From: Acidithrix ferrooxidans
GTDB lineage: Bacteria > Actinomycetota > Acidimicrobiia > Acidimicrobiales > Acidimicrobiaceae
Assembly (NCBI RefSeq): GCF_000949295.1
Contig: NZ_JXYS01000061.1
Coordinates: 1-64,000, forward strand
Direction of reading: 5' to 3'
Length of the DNA stretch: 64,000 bases
Position numbers and translations under genes: made by a program. Every line of letters begins with the position of its first letter. Within the stretch, counting starts at the first letter, position 1. Of the stretch, positions 1-8,567 are shown one piece after another. The notes under the pieces are model-generated. The model was not told the DNA's origin. It worked only from the letters and a program-made list of their open reading frames with translations, and searched no databases.

Positions 1-233
1 TGCGTATCTGGCAATAATAGGATCTGATTCAAAGAGTGAGGTTACTCCAGAGAGTCCCAGGTAATAGCATTGGCCAGAGCTGGCCACAATGACTTATCCA
101 GGTCCAGTTCGGTCAAGGTCATTACTATACGTTGACGGGGACCTTTTTCACAGCGGTAGGACTCAACGAGTTGGTACTTACTGTAGCTAACGCCGGTCTT
201 TTTATTAACTGTTGGAGTTTCACGGATAAACAC
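1..233 (-). pseudogene. IS1634-family transposase, 5' part, frameshifted (left copy)
   Basis: The first 60 or so residues (starting MFIRETPTVNKKTG) match the N-terminus of the neighbouring transposase at 385-1434 (MFIRAKTTKNKATG) and of IS1634 transposases generally. The frame stops at position 42. Reading on in another frame gives TSLFESDPIIARYA, which matches the SLFEGDLELKSIAD stretch of the right copy. A frameshift near 44-50 therefore inactivates the gene rather than a true end. The gene runs out of the window at position 1. Confidence 0.75.
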
Positions 234-384
234 AACAAGACAATAGCACCATGTCAGAGCTAATGCAAGTCATAATCAAAACTACTCAAAAATTAGGACA
301 CTACATTCGCGACCCAAAAAGACCTAATACCCATCTACCAGGGCATCTATAAATCACCCAAGTCGAAAATCCTCAAAAATCAAC

Positions 385-1434
385 TCAAAAAGGCCAATTG
401 GGGCGATTTTTCGGGAAATCAGCGAAAGAAGGGCTAAGACCATAGGACTCAATCAGTGCGATGTTGTCATAAGTTGCTATCCCTCTATCCATGATAACCG
501 TTGGGAGATCTTCGCTAAAGAGTCCCTGTCTTAGGTGACTAGAGATACTAGATAAGACATCACCAAGGGTTTCAGGCTCTGACTGGTTACCAGGATATAT
601 GTGGCTATAGATCGGTAGTCCACGATCATCCACCAAAAGGGCAAGACTTACTAAAGTACAGTCGAAGCGCTTCTCTTTGGAGTGGCCATATTGGGCTAGA
701 TCATTACCAAGTGTTCGTCCCTCAAAATAGGCATTGGTAAGATCAAATAAAAAGAGACGCTTATTAGTTGGGTAAAGCTCATTCTCGGCTTTGATAAGTG
801 CCATCTCGATTGAGTCTTTGGCTTCGTAGATAGCATCAGCTATCTCATAAATAGCATCTTTACCGATATTGCTAAGGTCTTGGTCTACCAATTCATAGAG
901 TGCAGAGTCCTCTTTTAGGAAGCGATGTGTTTCAAGATCAGAAGAAGGAGCAACCAAACGAGCACATATTACAGCTTTAGCAATTGCTGTCTCTTTTTCA
1001 CTAAGGCCACAACGTAGTAGTTGCTCTTTGATCTTCAATCTGTCATAGAAGCTACTAGCTATTAGTTCAGGACCTAAGCGCCTAATATCAGATGCCTCTA
1101 GAGATGATATATTGACATTTAGGAACTCGGAATCTTTTGTGATTACTTCACGATCAGAGCGAAGTGTTTGAGTAACAGAAAAGCTAGATAGAACTTTATC
1201 GGCTATCGACTTTAGTTCTAGATCACCTTCAAACAGAGACTCAGAGCCAGCTAGTCTCATCGTCAATATCTGAGCTAGCTTCTTGTAGTCCTTAGGATCA
1301 ATCTCAAGTCGTCCTAGATCCATAACTATCTCTTGGCGTACTTTGTCTCCTTCGCGATAAGACCTAACTAACTGATGCTTTATATATTTAGTTCCAGTTG
1401 CCTTATTCTTAGTGGTCTTCGCGCGAATGAACAT
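385..1434 (-). pseudogene. IS1634-family transposase, 3'-truncated (right copy)
   Basis: The 349-residue frame has IS1634 features: N-terminal MFIR...HQLVRSYREG, the central FDLTNAYFEGRT (first catalytic aspartate region) and VIMDRGIATYDNIALI (second aspartate region). Family members are usually about 550-600 residues, so the C-terminal third with the final acidic residue is missing. After about residue 332 the sequence stops resembling a transposase. The last residues (SPSFADFP...) are encoded by the terminal region of the left IS copy, which inserted here. The protein should be inactive. Confidence 0.85.
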
Positions 1435-1569
1435 ATAACAAGTATACCAGATGAATTACCTTGTAGGTCAATATTCGCAGCTAACTCTCAGCTTAGGGCA
1501 CTACATTCGCCACTTGAGAAAACCGAACTTCATCTACCAGCATCTCCAAATAAGGGTTACCCCCAAATA

Positions 1570-1604
1570 GGGGCTAAAAGGGGGCTTAAACGGGGTCTTG
1601 GGGG
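1570..1604 (+). other. Potential G-quadruplex in the IS terminal region
   Basis: Four runs of four or five guanines (1570-1573, 1580-1584, 1592-1595, 1600-1604) are separated by loops of 6, 7 and 4 bases, which fits the canonical G4 pattern. It sits just inside the outer end of the right IS1634-type copy. The matching position in the left copy is degraded and no longer has four runs. Confidence 0.55.
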
Positions 1605-1608
1605 CAAT

Positions 1609-1899
1609 TCAGCCGAAACTGGGGCTAGCTTCCGTATCCGCCATAATCTCCGAAACTTCACCCATGGCCGTTGAAGCTCGTTCTGCAGAGGCAAGTCCGA
1701 CTTTAGCTGCATCCTCCGCCCCCTTCGCGCCCGTTGCGGCCTCCTGGGCACCTCTGGCCACTTCATCAATTGCGATACTCATCTGATCAGTAGCATTTAT
1801 TATCTCAGAGACTTCATTCCGTGCATCTAGCCGATAACTACTCGAATCTAGGACAGCCATGAACCCCTCCAGTCGGGAATTCCCGAACATTACGATCAA
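1609..1899 (-). pseudogene. Chemoreceptor-like fragment cut off by the IS
   Basis: The frame reads MAVLDSSSYRL... then EVSEIINATDQMSIAIDEVARGAQEAATG in pieces. This alanine/glutamate-rich heptad pattern is typical of the cytoplasmic helical hairpin of methyl-accepting chemotaxis proteins. A likely start is the internal ATG at about 1860. The frame ends at residue 96 with SPSFG. The SPSF residues are also found at the end of the truncated transposase and come from the IS end, so the native gene is broken at about 1626. No transmembrane helix or complete signalling tip remains. The assignment to the chemoreceptor family rests on pattern only. Confidence 0.45.
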
Positions 1900-2382
1900 A
1901 CATATTTCCCTCGGTTAATTTTCGACCTAATCCCTGGTCACCTTGAATGCATTCTTAGATGATCTACTATTGGTACGAAAAATTATCAAATCACGAAATA
2001 TTGCCGCTCTTGCGCTCAGAAACAGGTTGTGTCTTCCGCGAAATCCCAACCGAAACGACCGTTCATAACTCGTAATACTCATCTCTAGGCAGCGATTATC
2101 CAGAGTTAGCAATCCAACGCAGTCAAAAAGTCCCGCCCTCGAGAGACAACATAGGGACGAACCCCAAAGAGATAAAGGTCACGTCAGTTTGTGGGTAAGA
2201 GATTAAGAGCCAGCGGTTATTAGTCACTTCGCCAAAGAGGCAACAGATCTAAAAGTAGAAACTAGGCGGAGCGGCTCATTCGCAAACCATATGATTTTAC
2301 AATCACATAGATAAAGATCATTTGCTAAAGGGTCTTCTAAAACCCAATGAGCCATAGATCCTTTTATCGCTATCTGACCAGT
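1900..2382. other. Intergenic, no gene recognised
   Basis: This stretch lies between the IS-truncated chemoreceptor-like fragment and the 3' end of the efflux gene. A 61-codon minus-strand frame at 1927-2112 resembles nothing I know and has no convincing ribosome-binding site. Nothing else was seen. Confidence 0.4.
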
Positions 2383-4179
2383 TCAGATCACAATCGCGCG
2401 TTCGTCCAAATTCTCCTTGGGCCAACCTGGCAGTGCTAGGGTCAATAAAAACGTAAGTACAAATACAGCGATTTCAAAGCTCAAAGTATCTCTCAGGCTA
2501 ACCAAAAAGTCCCCTTGTGCTGCATTTTGAGCCGCATTGAGAAACATTGAAACTAACTGTTTCTTCTCTTTAGGAGCAATCGGTGCTATTTGGATTGCAC
2601 CACCAACTTCTATGCAACTGTGTGGAAGTGCGCTCGGATTCTTCTCCGTTGCGCGGTCGTGAATGCATGTCACAAAGAGGTTGGTACCGACCTTTACCAG
2701 TGGAGCTGGAAGTCCAAGTGATGTCAGTTCTGCCGTGATTGGCGGTAATTGCGCTCGAGCAGCTTGATTGGCGTTCGCACCTAGAAATCCAAAAAATATA
2801 ATTGCAATAAGAGCCACTCCGAGTGCCCCACCGATCTGCTGTACCGTAGAGAGACTCCCAGACGCACTACCAATTGCCTCCTCTGGGACTCGAGCGAGCA
2901 CCAAAGAGGAGGCTGGCCCTACGAAGAGTCCCACCCCAATTCCAGCTATAAAGAGAGGAACGATCAACTTAAATCCGCTAAGTTGAGCACCGACATGATA
3001 CAACAGACGAATCAATAGCCACATTGAAATAGCCAAAATCAGCGATCCCGCGAGCATCAAAATTCTCGCATCTTTCGACCTAGTCCGAGTTGTCAAGAAC
3101 GAAGAAAGAACAGACCCAATCGCAAAAGGAGCGGTCGTTAGCCCTGCTGCTAGAGGCGAGAACCCATTCCCCTCTTGAAGAAAGATAGAAAATGCGAAAA
3201 AGAAAGGCGCAATACCAAGGAAAAATATCAGGAATAAAATCAACCCCACCCCAAGGGAACGGGTACGAATTGCCTCAATTGACACAAGCGTAACGTTTCC
3301 ATGGCGATATCGCAAATATTGATGGACTCCAAAGCCCCCAATAACAAAGACCGATCCAATCAACATCGCAACCATCGAATTCGGCCAAGAAGAAGCCCTG
3401 CCCTCAATAAGTGGATAAAGTGCCATCACCAAGCCAGCGGTAATCAAAAATGCTCCCATGGAATCCACACTCGAGGAGGTCGAGGATTTTGATTCACCAA
3501 GCAAAAATAGAGCCCCGACGAACGCAGCCACGCCAATTGGAACGTTCACATAGAAGATTAGGCGCCAATCAAGATTGGCGATATTCGCCTTTATAAGTAG
3601 TCCACCGATTAAAGGACCTGCGATAGTTGCAAGCCCAATCGTGGCTCCGTATATTCCAAAGACCTTACTTCTTTGACTTGACGGAAAAGTCACCTGGATA
3701 ATCGATAATACCTGGGGAAACATCAATCCAGAAAAGAATCCTTGCACCACGCGACCAAAGACCAAAACGCTAACGTATGGCGCTGCCCCACAAAGGCCAG
3801 AGGCTATTGCAAAGCCAGCCATGCCAATCAAAAAGAGACGTCGCCTCCCAAAAACATCCCCGAGACGACTAGCCGTCATCAAAGTCGCTGCAAAGCTAAG
3901 TTGGTATCCTGCTACAACCGCCTCAACCGATCCAAACGAAGCATGCAAGTGACTTTGTATCGAAGGAATGGCAACATTTACGATGCTCACATCCAAAAGT
4001 TGCATAAAAGTTGCCGCCAAAATAATCGGCAAAATTGCTAGAGAAGTACGCCCTAATGGCCCCTTTTCTACTTCAACTCCCAACTCAACTCCAGTCATCA
4101 CCTTGACTACCATTGACAAAACTAGCATCTTTGATTTAGTCGCAATATTCATTAAACGAATTAATCTGTGACGTAGCAA
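2383..4179 (-). CDS. DHA2-family (EmrB/QacA-type) multidrug efflux MFS transporter
   Basis: This is a polytopic inner-membrane proton antiporter expected to export drugs or other amphipathic compounds. The protein has about 14 hydrophobic segments. It contains the DHA2 signature LLDVSIVNVAIPSIQ near the first helix, a motif A loop (ASRLGDVFGRRRLF) between helices 2 and 3, and motif C (GPLIGG) in helix 5. A large extracytoplasmic loop before the last helix carries two cysteines. The annotated start gives a 40-residue leader before helix 1. The internal ATGs at 4152 and 4098 are alternatives, and none has a convincing Shine-Dalgarno site. A perfect palindrome lies 12 bp upstream of the longest start, so expression is probably repressor-controlled. 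The substrate cannot be read from the sequence. Confidence 0.9.
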   Translation of the reverse strand: MLRHRLIRLMNIATKSKMLVLSMVVKVMTGVELGVEVEKGPLGRTSLAILPIILAATFMQLLDVSIVNVAIPSIQSHLHASFGSVEAVVAGYQLSFAATLMTASRLGDVFGRRRLFLIGMAGFAIASGLCGAAPYVSVLVFGRVVQGFFSGLMFPQVLSIIQVTFPSSQRSKVFGIYGATIGLATIAGPLIGGLLIKANIANLDWRLIFYVNVPIGVAAFVGALFLLGESKSSTSSSVDSMGAFLITAGLVMALYPLIEGRASSWPNSMVAMLIGSVFVIGGFGVHQYLRYRHGNVTLVSIEAIRTRSLGVGLILFLIFFLGIAPFFFAFSIFLQEGNGFSPLAAGLTTAPFAIGSVLSSFLTTRTRSKDARILMLAGSLILAISMWLLIRLLYHVGAQLSGFKLIVPLFIAGIGVGLFVGPASSLVLARVPEEAIGSASGSLSTVQQIGGALGVALIAIIFFGFLGANANQAARAQLPPITAELTSLGLPAPLVKVGTNLFVTCIHDRATEKNPSALPHSCIEVGGAIQIAPIAPKEKKQLVSMFLNAAQNAAQGDFLVSLRDTLSFEIAVFVLTFLLTLALPGWPKENLDERAIVI

Positions 4180-4191
4180 TGAGTTGGACTC

Positions 4192-4205
4192 TTGCGAATT
4201 CGCAA
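4192..4205. promoter_or_regulatory. Perfect 14-bp palindrome, probable operator of the efflux gene
   Basis: TTGCGAATTCGCAA is a perfect palindrome placed directly upstream of the DHA2 transporter at 2383-4179. TTGC...GCAA arms are typical of MarR- and TetR-type operators. A marR-family gene lies at 6042-6629, but a link to it is inference. Confidence 0.5.
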
Positions 4206-4506
4206 AAAGTAAAGCCCCTGAGTCAAGTCGAATCTTTCATAGCCCAAGAGATCCACCTTTAAAAAGATGCAACCTAAGAATATGACAGATAGCTAAGAGC
4301 AAATGAAAACATCAAAGAGGACGACCAACCAAAACCAAGGGCGGAATAGGTCGAAATAACGCCATTGCAAAACTAGCTACAACGACACATGAGCAAAGGC
4401 GCAACTACTGACCCGAAATCCTGCTGGGAAACCCAGCGATTCCAACGGCCGAAAGCCAACAGAGAAAAGCCTGCGAATTTAGGGCAAATCTACGAAAGTC
4501 CTTGGT
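4206..4506. other. Intergenic with a short hairpin
   Basis: The only structure seen is GCTGGG-AAA-CCCAGC at 4423-4437, about 70 bp past the stop of the minus-strand glutamine-synthetase-like gene. It has no T-run in either direction, so it is at best a weak terminator of that gene. Confidence 0.35.
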
Positions 4507-5889
4507 TCAAAGGTGATATGCGTATTCAATGAATTCCCAGTCGGTTACGTAGCGACTAAATCGCTCAATTTCATCGCGCTTTAGGCAGATAAAGGCATCA
4601 ACAAACCCATCGCCTAGAAGTTCGACTAGTTCTTCGTCATCGCGAAGTGCCTCAATTGCATCTCTTAAGGTTCTAGGCAAAGCAATAAGGTCCCTCGGAT
4701 CTCCTGTTCTTACTTCTGGGAGCGTTAGCTCCTCTTTGATTCCCAGATATGCCCCAGCAAGGAGTCCTGCGATCGCCAAATAAGGATTTGCAGATGCATC
4801 GCCAAGGCGAAGCTCCATCCTTGTCGAAAGCCCTCGCTGTGACGGAATTCGAATCATAGCACCCCGGTCGTTCAAACCCCAATCCACCAACCATGGAGCA
4901 AATGTTCCTGGAGCAAAGCGTTTATATGAATTAATAGTCGGGCTGCACAGGGCGGTGACGGCTCGGGCATGACGTAAAACTCCAGCGATTGCACTCCTTG
5001 CGAGATCCGAGAGTCCATCGGGACCCCCTTTATCCTCGAAAAGGGGACGTCCGAGGTCATCCAAAATGGAAAAATGCAGATGAAAACCAGATCCACTCTC
5101 GCCGTTGAATGGCTTAGCCATAAATGTCGCCAGCTTGTTAGTTTGACGGCCCATCTCCTTTATGGCAGATTTGAATCTAAAAGCACGATCAGCCGCTTCG
5201 GTAGCTATGCAATGCCAAAGATTTATCTCAAATTGTCCCGATGAAAACTCGTGATTGGCACCAAAAGCACCTATCTCGAACCCCTCTAGCATCCTAAGGC
5301 TATTCAATAGAAAATTCTCCGGATCTCCCTTTAGGCCCGAAGAATAAATATTCCCACCGCCCGACCCATATCTTTGCCACCCAGAATTGCCATCGGGCTC
5401 TAGAAGATAAAATTCGAGCTCTGGGCCAACAAGAGGCACTAGTCCCATCGCAGTTAATTTTCCTTGGACCCTTCGCAAAACCTCTCGTGGATCTTCTGCA
5501 ACTGCTGTCCCATCGAGATTGTGTAGGTCTAATATTCCATGGGCAACACCTGCCTCCCAGGGGACAGCCTTCAATGTACCTATATCCAAATAGCCCAGGA
5601 TGTCGCCTGCCGTTTTCACAGCTTCGATCCGGCTTTGGCCCATTGCGGCCCCATCGGTCCTTCGATAGATCTCAGACGAAAATGGTACGCCATTTGAAAG
5701 TACGCTCACCATGGACGATACAAGTATGTCCCGACTTCTCTCAACTCCCGTCAAGTCACAAAAGGCCAATCTAAGCACGTCGATCCGATTATCTTTTAGG
5801 CGAACCACAAGCTCGCTGAGTGCACTAAGATCGATCTGACCCACATATCCTCCACTTCCAAAGTCGCCCTTGGCGGGGAAAACCCCCAA
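4507..5889 (-). CDS. Glutamine-synthetase-like gamma-glutamyl ligase (GlnA3/PuuA type)
   Basis: This is a 460-residue cytoplasmic ATP-dependent ligase of the glutamine synthetase fold. It has an N-terminal beta-grasp half (about 20-115) and a catalytic half with GPELEFYLLEP (155-166), NHEFSSGQFEIN (212-223), GSGFHLHFSI (266-275), NSYKRFAPGTFAP (320-332) and RMELRLGDASANPYL (357-371). The metal ligands and ATP-binding arginines are therefore present. The protein lacks the adenylylation-loop context of GlnA I and resembles actinobacterial GlnA3 and proteobacterial PuuA, which glutamylate polyamines or other amines. That makes amine detoxification or catabolism more likely than ammonia assimilation, but the exact amine is unknown. 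It is transcribed divergently from a MarR gene. Confidence 0.8.
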   Translation of the reverse strand: MGVFPAKGDFGSGGYVGQIDLSALSELVVRLKDNRIDVLRLAFCDLTGVERSRDILVSSMVSVLSNGVPFSSEIYRRTDGAAMGQSRIEAVKTAGDILGYLDIGTLKAVPWEAGVAHGILDLHNLDGTAVAEDPREVLRRVQGKLTAMGLVPLVGPELEFYLLEPDGNSGWQRYGSGGGNIYSSGLKGDPENFLLNSLRMLEGFEIGAFGANHEFSSGQFEINLWHCIATEAADRAFRFKSAIKEMGRQTNKLATFMAKPFNGESGSGFHLHFSILDDLGRPLFEDKGGPDGLSDLARSAIAGVLRHARAVTALCSPTINSYKRFAPGTFAPWLVDWGLNDRGAMIRIPSQRGLSTRMELRLGDASANPYLAIAGLLAGAYLGIKEELTLPEVRTGDPRDLIALPRTLRDAIEALRDDEELVELLGDGFVDAFICLKRDEIERFSRYVTDWEFIEYAYHL

Positions 5890-5946
5890 ATTTTTCTTTC
5901 CCAGACAAAGATCAAAGAGACACTCAAACCATAGGAGTAATACCTT

Positions 5947-5971
5947 GTTGGACGTAAAGACTTACTCCAAC
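5947..5971. promoter_or_regulatory. Inverted repeat between the ligase and marR genes
   Basis: GTTGGA (5947-5952) and TCCAAC (5966-5971) form perfect 6-bp arms around a 13-bp spacer. They lie in the 152-bp divergent intergenic region and are a candidate binding site for the adjacent MarR regulator. The evidence is position and symmetry only. Confidence 0.35.
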
Positions 5972-6041
5972 GACAACACCAACTATACAGGGCGCCTTGT
6001 GAAACAATTGGCCGACTTTATCGATCCAAATCAAGTCAATA

Positions 6042-6629
6042 ATGAGGGTGATACCAACTGAGAAGTTAACTATGTGCGACTACCATATAAGTGTGACAGG
6101 CCATTACACGCTCGCAGAGACAGAAAAGACCATGGAAGCCCGATTGAGCGGCCTGCCGATTGACTTTGTAGCGCAAAGTGCCATTGCAAACCTCTATCGT
6201 GCCGCTAACTCAACTCGGAAATATTTCACAAACACGGTTCTGCGACCAATTGGACTTTCGTGGACAGGTTTCGTCGTACTCTGGGTAGTTTGGATCTGGG
6301 ACGGAATCGAAGTACGCCATGCCGCCGAGGAAGCTGGCATTTCAAAATCTACTCTTTCTGGCGTTATAAAGACGATGGAAGCACGCGGGTTCATTGAGCG
6401 AATTACCGATCAGACAGACCGTAGACTCGTTCACCTCAAGGTCACCGAATCAGGCACCGAGATGATGACTGATCTCTTTCCCAAATTTAACCAGCAAGAG
6501 ACCTTCGCAGTCTCGTGTCTCTCACGCTCAAGTATTGAAAGCTTTGCAACAAATCTCAGGCAGATCATCTCGCACCTAGAAGCACAGATGGTCGACGTCG
6601 ACGTCTACAACCACAGCGAAGAACTTTAG
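6042..6629 (+). CDS. MarR-family transcriptional regulator
   Basis: This is a cytoplasmic dimeric winged-helix DNA-binding protein. Residues 50-160 carry the family core: a helix with LRPIGLSWTGFVVLWVVW, the recognition region AAEEAGISKSTLSGVIKTMEARGFIER (here in two overlapping parts), and the wing TDQTDRRLVHLKVTESG with the conserved DxRR. The 195-residue length includes about 30 extra N-terminal residues. The internal ATG at about 6132 would give a more typical length, and the true start is unsettled. It is divergent from the GlnA3-like ligase, so control of that gene, and possibly of nearby efflux pumps, is a reasonable guess. Confidence 0.85.
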   Translation: MRVIPTEKLTMCDYHISVTGHYTLAETEKTMEARLSGLPIDFVAQSAIANLYRAANSTRKYFTNTVLRPIGLSWTGFVVLWVVWIWDGIEVRHAAEEAGISKSTLSGVIKTMEARGFIERITDQTDRRLVHLKVTESGTEMMTDLFPKFNQQETFAVSCLSRSSIESFATNLRQIISHLEAQMVDVDVYNHSEEL

Positions 6630-6973
6630 GCTAACAACTAGAAACCAAGCCATTTATTTTAGATAACTACCCATAGCAATTAGCCATAAAAGCTTGAAAT
6701 TAAACTGGCCTCTTAAACCTCAAAAACCTTCAATACTAGTTCGCCAACCCTATCATCTCCCATACTTTCCAATTTGACTACCAAACAATGTGTGATAGGA
6801 TGCTCCATCACCCGTCTGCAGAAGAACCATAATTGGTTGCTATAGTGTTATATGTCGGTTGAGCTCATGTGAGACTCTGGACATCCTCATTTTTTCCGCT
6901 TCGTATCGGAATCGGCGAGGCCTTGTCCCCAATGCCGAACTGAAAAAAACGAAGAACAAGGAAAACAAATATT
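6630..6973. other. Intergenic, probable promoter and leader of the helicase gene
   Basis: A+T-rich sequence with TTGGTT/TATAGT/TTATAT-like promoter elements around 6831-6862 would give a leader of roughly 110 nt before the helicase start. The ribosome-binding sequence AAGGAAAA is at about 6959-6966. No riboswitch was recognised. Confidence 0.35.
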
Positions 6974-8425
6974 TTGACCACCTTTGAATCACTAGGTGTG
7001 GCTAGCCACATCTCTAATCGCCTGTCCGAAAACGGTATGTCAACGCCAACTGAGATCCAAGCAATCACGATCAAAGACGCCTTGGAAGGCAAAGACATAT
7101 GCGCAATGGCAGGTACGGGTTCGGGAAAGACTTTGGCCTTTCTCATTCCAATCCTACAAAACTGTGAACAAGCCAAGCCTATGAGCCCTACCGCTCTTAT
7201 CTTGGTGCCGACTCGCGAACTTGCAACACAAGTTCGAGACGTCTTTATGACCCTCCTTACTCAACCTAGAAAAGGCCAGCCAAGAATTGCGGCCATCTAC
7301 GGTGGCAGTTCAATGGAACGACAGATCCGCGACCTCACCCGAGGCGTAGAAGTTGTAGTTGCCACACCTGGACGACTAATCGACCTTATGGATCGACGTA
7401 GGATCAATCTTGAGAACATTAAAACCGTAATCATCGACGAAGCCGACCGTATGGCCGATATGGGTTTTCTTCCACCTGTAGTTGAGATACTCTCGAAGAC
7501 AGCTGCAGATCGCCAGACAATGCTATTCTCAGCTACCTTAGACGGTGATGTTGAAACTCTAATCAAGCGCCACATGAGCGATCCAATTCGCCATGAGACG
7601 ACCACTAAGGTTCGAAGCATCGACAATATGTCCCACTTCTTCCTTGTGACCCGAGAGACCGATAAGCTCGAAATTCTAAAGAAGATCACCGCAGGGGCTA
7701 GAAAAACAATCGTCTTTGTTCGTACTCGTGACAACGCAGATACCCTTGCCGGTCATCTCTACGACGACGGAATTCAAGTAGACGCCCTTCATGGTAATAT
7801 GCGACAGAATGCACGTGAACGCGTTCTTTCGAAATTCACCAAGGGAAGAACCTCTGTGCTTGTCGCAACTGACGTAGCAGCAAGAGGTATAGACGTTGTC
7901 GGATTGGATCTAGTTGTTCACTACGAACTTCCAGATGACCACAAGGCTTACATCCACCGTTCAGGACGAACGGCCCGTGCGGGTTCCAATGGAGCTGTCG
8001 TAACGCTTCTAGGTAGATCACAGATGAGAACCGTCCAAGGTTTGCAGAAGAACCTGGGCCTTCCTCAGCAGATGTTCAGAGGCAATCCCGAAGAGCCAAC
8101 TCTTGGAAATATCCCACTCTTGGAAGAATTCAATGGCGAGGTAATGGAGTTGGACGAAAGTCGCGCACGAAGTGGTACTGGGATGAACTCAGGACGACGT
8201 GGATTTGGATCATCTTATGGCGGAAACTCCTCACGTCCATCGAGAAGTTATCGTTCATCTTCCTCTGGATCATCGGGATCAGGAAGATCCGATGAATCTC
8301 GTTCCTACGATAGAAGCAGCAGCTTCGGACGGCCAAGTGACGCAAGCGGAACTGAAAGCCGTGGATACGGTGGACGGGGCGGATATGACCGCGAGCCACG
8401 ACGAGGCTATAGAAGCGCTGGCTAA
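6974..8425 (+). CDS. DEAD-box ATP-dependent RNA helicase
   Basis: This enzyme unwinds structured RNA in ribosome assembly, mRNA decay or cold adaptation. All motifs are present in order: Q motif (FESLGV...STPTEIQ, residues 4-29), Walker A AGTGSGKT (46-53), PTRELA (79-84), TPGR (131-134), DEAD (155-158), SAT (186-188), IVFVRT, ARGID and HRSGRTARAG. After the two RecA domains (to about residue 370) the tail is rich in Arg, Gly and Ser, a typical RNA-binding extension. The start is TTG at 6974, supported by the AAGGAAAA site upstream. A U-tract terminator follows at 8459, so it is probably monocistronic. Confidence 0.95.
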   Translation: MTTFESLGVASHISNRLSENGMSTPTEIQAITIKDALEGKDICAMAGTGSGKTLAFLIPILQNCEQAKPMSPTALILVPTRELATQVRDVFMTLLTQPRKGQPRIAAIYGGSSMERQIRDLTRGVEVVVATPGRLIDLMDRRRINLENIKTVIIDEADRMADMGFLPPVVEILSKTAADRQTMLFSATLDGDVETLIKRHMSDPIRHETTTKVRSIDNMSHFFLVTRETDKLEILKKITAGARKTIVFVRTRDNADTLAGHLYDDGIQVDALHGNMRQNARERVLSKFTKGRTSVLVATDVAARGIDVVGLDLVVHYELPDDHKAYIHRSGRTARAGSNGAVVTLLGRSQMRTVQGLQKNLGLPQQMFRGNPEEPTLGNIPLLEEFNGEVMELDESRARSGTGMNSGRRGFGSSYGGNSSRPSRSYRSSSSGSSGSGRSDESRSYDRSSSFGRPSDASGTESRGYGGRGGYDREPRRGYRSAG

Positions 8426-8458
8426 CTAAACCTTTTATTTGAAGTAACTTCAGATCGA

Positions 8459-8486
8459 CGAGCGACCCTTTGGGTCGCTCGTTTTG
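8459..8486 (+). terminator. Rho-independent terminator of the helicase gene
   Basis: CGAGCGACCC (8459-8468), loop TTT, and GGGTCGCTCG (8472-8481) form a perfect 10-bp stem followed by TTTTGCTT. It lies 33 bp past the helicase stop. Confidence 0.93.
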
Positions 8487-8535
8487 CTTACATCGCCTTT
8501 GTTGGAGGTCATCAAGGTGTAGGTGACAACTAATA

Positions 8536-8547
8536 TTGCTTTAGCAA
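8536..8547. promoter_or_regulatory. Inverted repeat upstream of the second DHA2 transporter
   Basis: TTGCT-TT-AGCAA lies 20 bp before the TTG start of the transporter at 8568. It has the same TTGC...GCAA arms as the palindrome at 4192-4205, but a shorter spacer. It may be an operator. Confidence 0.35.
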
Positions 8548-8567
8548 AACTCAAAGACTAGGAAATC

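Larger units (their letters stand above)
1..1626 (-). mobile_element. Two nested, decayed IS1634-type elements
   Basis: Two homologous element 5' ends lie in the same orientation, exactly 1200 bp apart. The motif CTACATTCGC occurs at 301-310 and 1501-1510, each followed by a similar stretch ending in CATCTACCAG/CATCTATAAA-like sequence, and each upstream of a transposase start (233 and 1434). Similar outer ends (on the minus strand AGCCC...TTTCG.CTGA) are seen near 395-436 and 1605-1626. The simplest reading is that the left copy inserted into the transposase gene of the right copy, with the junction near 436. The rest of the right copy would lie left of this window. Exact ends and target duplications were not determined. 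Confidence 0.75.
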
